This document shows positions 56,130 to 59,559 of a stretch of 59,559 nucleotides of DNA, one piece after another. Within the stretch, counting starts at the first letter, position 1; each line of letters opens with the position of its first letter. Origin of the DNA: Acanthaster planci (taxonomy: Eukaryota > Echinodermata > Asteroidea > Valvatida > Acanthasteridae). Under the pieces are notes generated by a model. That model made no database searches. It had not been told where the DNA came from and saw nothing but the letters and a program-made list of their open reading frames with translations. The position numbers were made by a program, and so were the translations under genes. Location of the stretch: the NCBI RefSeq assembly GCF_001949145.1, contig NW_019091460.1, forward strand, positions 604,952 through 664,510. Direction: 5' to 3'.

Positions 56130-57448
56130 CTGTGGCACAATAACAGCCAAGCAAGATAACAATTAAGCAATGTGTGGCTGAAAAAATCCAGCATAATAGC
56201 AGCAATACGTGTACATATGTATACGTGTAAATGTACATACACTCAACCTGAGAGAAAACAAGTTTACGTAGACTTTACGTGTACATGTCGATGACAAATA
56301 ATGGTAAGAATACCGGTACATTTCAACACTTAGAACCTATTTCATTTAACCCCTGTGGTAGGAGAACAGCAAATATCCACATCTTGATTAGTCTCTTCCG
56401 TCTATAAACATACAATTCTTGAGGTAGGGAAAAAGACTTTGTCCTTGAGGAGAGGTTGTCAACCTCTCCTGATCTAAACAGCTCACAGGAGAATGCAAAG
56501 TTTAATCGGACCGAGTATTAATAATGGGCCTAAGGAATACCTGAAAGCCATGGATTTTCTGTTAGAGAGATATCTGTTCATGGAGGCACACTTTAATCAT
56601 TCATTCATTTGTTGGTATTTTGACGAATACAGGTCCATATATTATCTATCCTACATGTACAGTACCAGTATGCTATGGATAGAAAGTGTTGTTGTATGAA
56701 TGCGAGAAAAAGTCTGCGAACTGAATTTTAAATGTACATCACAGATGGAAAACAAGTAGACAAACAAACCACCCGAACACATGCATCCTATACTGAGTTC
56801 ACGATTTATAGGTGAGTTCAATGCCATTAAAAAACATTCTGGGAGAAGTACATGTCCATGTATTAGATCACTGTCTACATATAAAATGGTATGCTATGCA
56901 CTAAATGCAAAGAACACTGCGATACAAGTTTTATACTTGAAGCAGGGGACAGCTCTAAAACACTTCAATTTGATTTTCATCAAACTGAAATGTACATGTA
57001 TACGTAAATCTATTTTTAGTACAGTGCATCCTGCACAATTGAAATTGATGTCATTACGGCCTGCACTCTGACGTTCAGGAAAACATGAAAGATGTGTAAT
57101 GTGACGATGACTCATCAAAGCCGAAACTCAACAGTAATACCCCTGTGGGTTGAGGTACCGGGTTCATGGATACATGTAGATGGTGCATGTACATGTACCA
57201 TACATGTACATGTACACTGTACTGGTTAGTGTTTATTCAGCCACCTGTGTTTGACCTGTGCTCAGGTCACCTTCCCACTGTGTTACGATCCCACTGGTTG
57301 CAGTTGGGTAATTCAGGTTCAACCAAGGACAACAACCAATCACAAAATATCAACTGAGGTTGCTTAGCAAAAGTAATGCTATCCAATGGCTGCTAAACAT
57401 TGATCAGTACATGGACATGTACATCTGGGAACATACAGTCCTACACAT

Positions 57449-57720
57449 GTGTGCCTACAGAACAAAGCACCAAGCTACATGTACATGTACCTGACTGACT
57501 TGATATTCAAATCTTGTTGTGCTTATGACTTGCATAGCCAGGATACCTTGAGTCTTCAAGTTCCTCGATCATATAATAAACTTAACGACAGGGCATTTGC
57601 GATTGCTGAACGGAGCTTGTGGAATCCTTTGTCACCCAGTTGAAAGATATTACAAATGAAAATGAGTGCAACTGTGCCATCAAGACATACCTTTTTAATA
57701 AACGTTATAATTGACAAGAT
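57449..57720 (+). pseudogene. Remnant of a non-LTR retrotransposon, C-terminal end
   Basis: Open frame with LCLQNKAPSY, then SLQVPRSYNKLNDRAFAIAE and RSLWNPLSPS, which resembles the last segment of LINE reverse-transcriptase proteins (typically ...DRAFAVAAPRLWNSLP). The frame stops near 57643, but another frame just beyond reads ITNENECNCAIKTYLFNK, the usual continuation, so a frameshift is present. An in-frame TACATGTACATG run splits the N-terminal part. Dead fragment, clade not assigned. Confidence 0.7.
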
Positions 57721-58394
57721 TTTATGCATGTAATTTTATGTTTTATGAATCATGTGGTTCAACCCGTAACTTACATGTACATGTAGTTTTTGTAACTTTT
57801 AATTATAATTTAAATTGTACATGTAGTTTATAACTACATGTATGTACATGCAACCAATCAACATGTACTTGGTATCACAACCTGTCCATTCAAATCATAG
57901 TCAGCGTTGCTAAATACTGGACAGGTGGAGGACTGTATAAGCTTACCAAAACTGAAGGGTTTGGCTATTAATGACTCACAAAGTGACACATGTACAGTGT
58001 ACTATAGATGGCAATAACAGAGATGTGTCCATGTGTGTATTGGTTTCTATACTGCAGTTCAAACTGTATCATTGTATGCTGTTTTTGTTTATATGTGTTC
58101 AGGATACAGGTGTACGTGTGTGTTTAAGTACAGTACACTTCCAAGGACGTACAACATGTAAATTTTGACAGCTGTCCAACAATATTTCCTTGTAACCCCA
58201 ATCAACCCCAGTCATACATGTACATGTACATGTATTTCACAAGTGATTGCTGCCCAGTTTTCTTCTATGTGCACCGAGCGATGTGTCTCCATAATTATGC
58301 GTTTTTTCTGTGTCTTACTACTGGTATGTACACAGCACGAGCCCATGTTAACTGCAATGTAGCTTTAATGTATATGTAGGTACATACACACACG

Positions 58395-58640
58395 TACAGG
58401 TCCTACCAGTAGGTACCAGTACATGTCCTACCAGTAGGTACCAGTACATGTCCTACCAGTAGGTATCAGTACAGGTCCTACCAGTAGGTACCGTACCAGT
58501 ACAGGTCCTACCAGTAGGTACCAGTACAGGTCCTACCAGTAGGTATCAGTACAGGTCCTACCAGTAGGTACCAGTACAGGTCCTACCAGTAGGTATCAGT
58601 ACAGGTCCTACCAGTAGGTACCAGTACAGGTACAGGTACC
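58395..58640. repeat. 25-bp minisatellite, nine units
   Basis: The unit TCCTACCAGTAGGTACCAGT plus ACAGG starts at 58401, 58426, 58451, 58476, 58506, 58531, 58556, 58581 and 58606. One unit carries a 5-bp insertion, and C/T and G/T variants alternate between units. The unit contains palindromic GGTACC. Confidence 0.95.
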
Positions 58641-59443
58641 TGAGTCGAGTGGTTTGTGGTTGCATGATGTATAGTATAGAGTGTGTGTGGGGAGCCGAGC
58701 TCAGACGTTACACTTATTAACAATGCATTAGCAGTCTGTGCACGCCACGATAGCAGTAAACTTGTTTCACTCCCACAGATACTTGAAGTTTGAAACCACA
58801 ATTTCCCTTGGTCCAGTCCTAGGTACCAAACACTCAAACATACATGTAAAAGGTCAAACATGCCTTGTGTTTTCTTCCAGCTTTTTTTCAAATAACATGG
58901 TTGCCAATTTTGATTTATTCCACAAACACAAAACCCAAAGCCTGTCTGTCCTGCAAATAATTCACAAAATAATGTTTCTGTGTGTTATGTCAGATTTTTT
59001 ACAGGTAACTTGTGTACATGTATTTTGCAAATGCGTGTACGGTTCAAAAATCAACCTGGCGCCTGACGTTTTTTCTCAAGAGCCAGTGGCTCCTCATTTT
59101 AATTTTCTCTGTTCGGCACTGGCTCTCCCTATCAATGAATTTGCCTTTTCCCCTTCATTTTCATAGTCTGATTTCCTGCATTGTAAATCACAGTCTCATT
59201 GTCCAAACACAATGCTCTCCATTCAGGCGGGTGTACAGGTCTGTAGCAAGTTGGTGTGACAGTTCCAACCCACGCCTCGGTTGTCAGTGTTATACAAATC
59301 AAGCCACACGCGCAAGAGATTCCTTGACCTTCTCTGAAATACGGATGCCATAGTTCTATGCCTGTACTGGAGACCCATGTACATGTACATGAAGATGTAG
59401 TGACAACTTTAGGGTTATAAACTGTACATGTATAGTACTTCAT

Positions 59444-59559
59444 ACCAGGTTATGGAGACAAAAGACATGCCGAAATGGATGTTATAGGGAACCAGGTTAT
59501 GGGGACAAAAGACATGCCGAAATAGACGTTATAGGGAACCAGGTTATGGAGACAAAAGA
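59444..59559. repeat. 47-bp tandem repeat, runs off the window
   Basis: ACCAGGTTATGGAGACAAAA begins at 59444, 59491 and 59538, each followed by GACATGCCGAAAT; units differ by single substitutions. The array is cut by the window end, so copy number is unknown. Confidence 0.9.

Larger units (their letters stand above)
56130..59559. other. Kinase upstream intron/intergenic, rich in ACATGT repeats
   Basis: 3.4 kb beyond the first recognised kinase exon. ACATGT/TACATG runs recur at about 57186-57216, 57477-57491, 57774-57850, 58215-58231 and 59379-59391. A retrotransposon remnant and two minisatellites are listed separately. I could not find the N-lobe kinase exon. Confidence 0.5.

Overview
This window is eukaryotic genomic DNA. 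Genes are split into many short exons with GT-AG introns, most of the sequence is non-coding, and there is one scaffold gap of 804 N. The proteins have clear animal relatives (USP deubiquitinase, TMEM254, NKAP, XRRA1, GCK-III kinase). Together with the density of foldback/MITE-like elements, tRNA-derived SINEs and the TACATG/ACATGT hexamer, this suggests a marine invertebrate, most likely a deuterostome such as an echinoderm or hemichordate. The phylum is inference, not something the sequence proves. I see no bacterial, phage or CRISPR-type system.

Layout: (1) 75-2537 (+) holds the last four exons of a ubiquitin-specific protease. (2) 2.5-8.9 kb is non-coding and repeat-bearing. (3) 8.9-31.4 kb holds six head-to-tail genes (called A-F here) encoding 120-126 aa membrane proteins of the TMEM254 family. 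Every copy has four coding exons with the same intron phases (0, 2, 2) and an intact frame, if one splice shift in copy D is accepted. (4) 31.4-34.9 kb is intergenic with two tRNA-like SINE heads. (5) 34870-38499 (-) is NKAP, C-terminal eight exons, with a probable frameshift in the most upstream recognisable exon. (6) 40262-47346 (+) is a complete 13-exon XRRA1 gene (798 aa), divergent from NKAP. (7) 52229-56129 (-) is a GCK-III/Ste20 kinase (STK24/25/26 group), with exons from the hinge to the C-terminal region; the N-terminal exons lie outside the window or were not found. (8) 56-59.6 kb is rich in ACATGT-type repeats, a broken non-LTR retrotransposon end, and 25-bp and 47-bp minisatellites.

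The most noteworthy object is the local expansion of TMEM254, usually described as one short gene, into six intact, diverged paralogs, with several foldback elements in its introns and spacers. Copies B and D also share upstream and intronic sequence, so they are a comparatively recent segmental duplication. The other genes are ordinary housekeeping-type loci with no evident functional link to the array. All exon coordinates were read by eye from splice signals, phase continuity and remembered family sequences; no alignment or transcript data were available.
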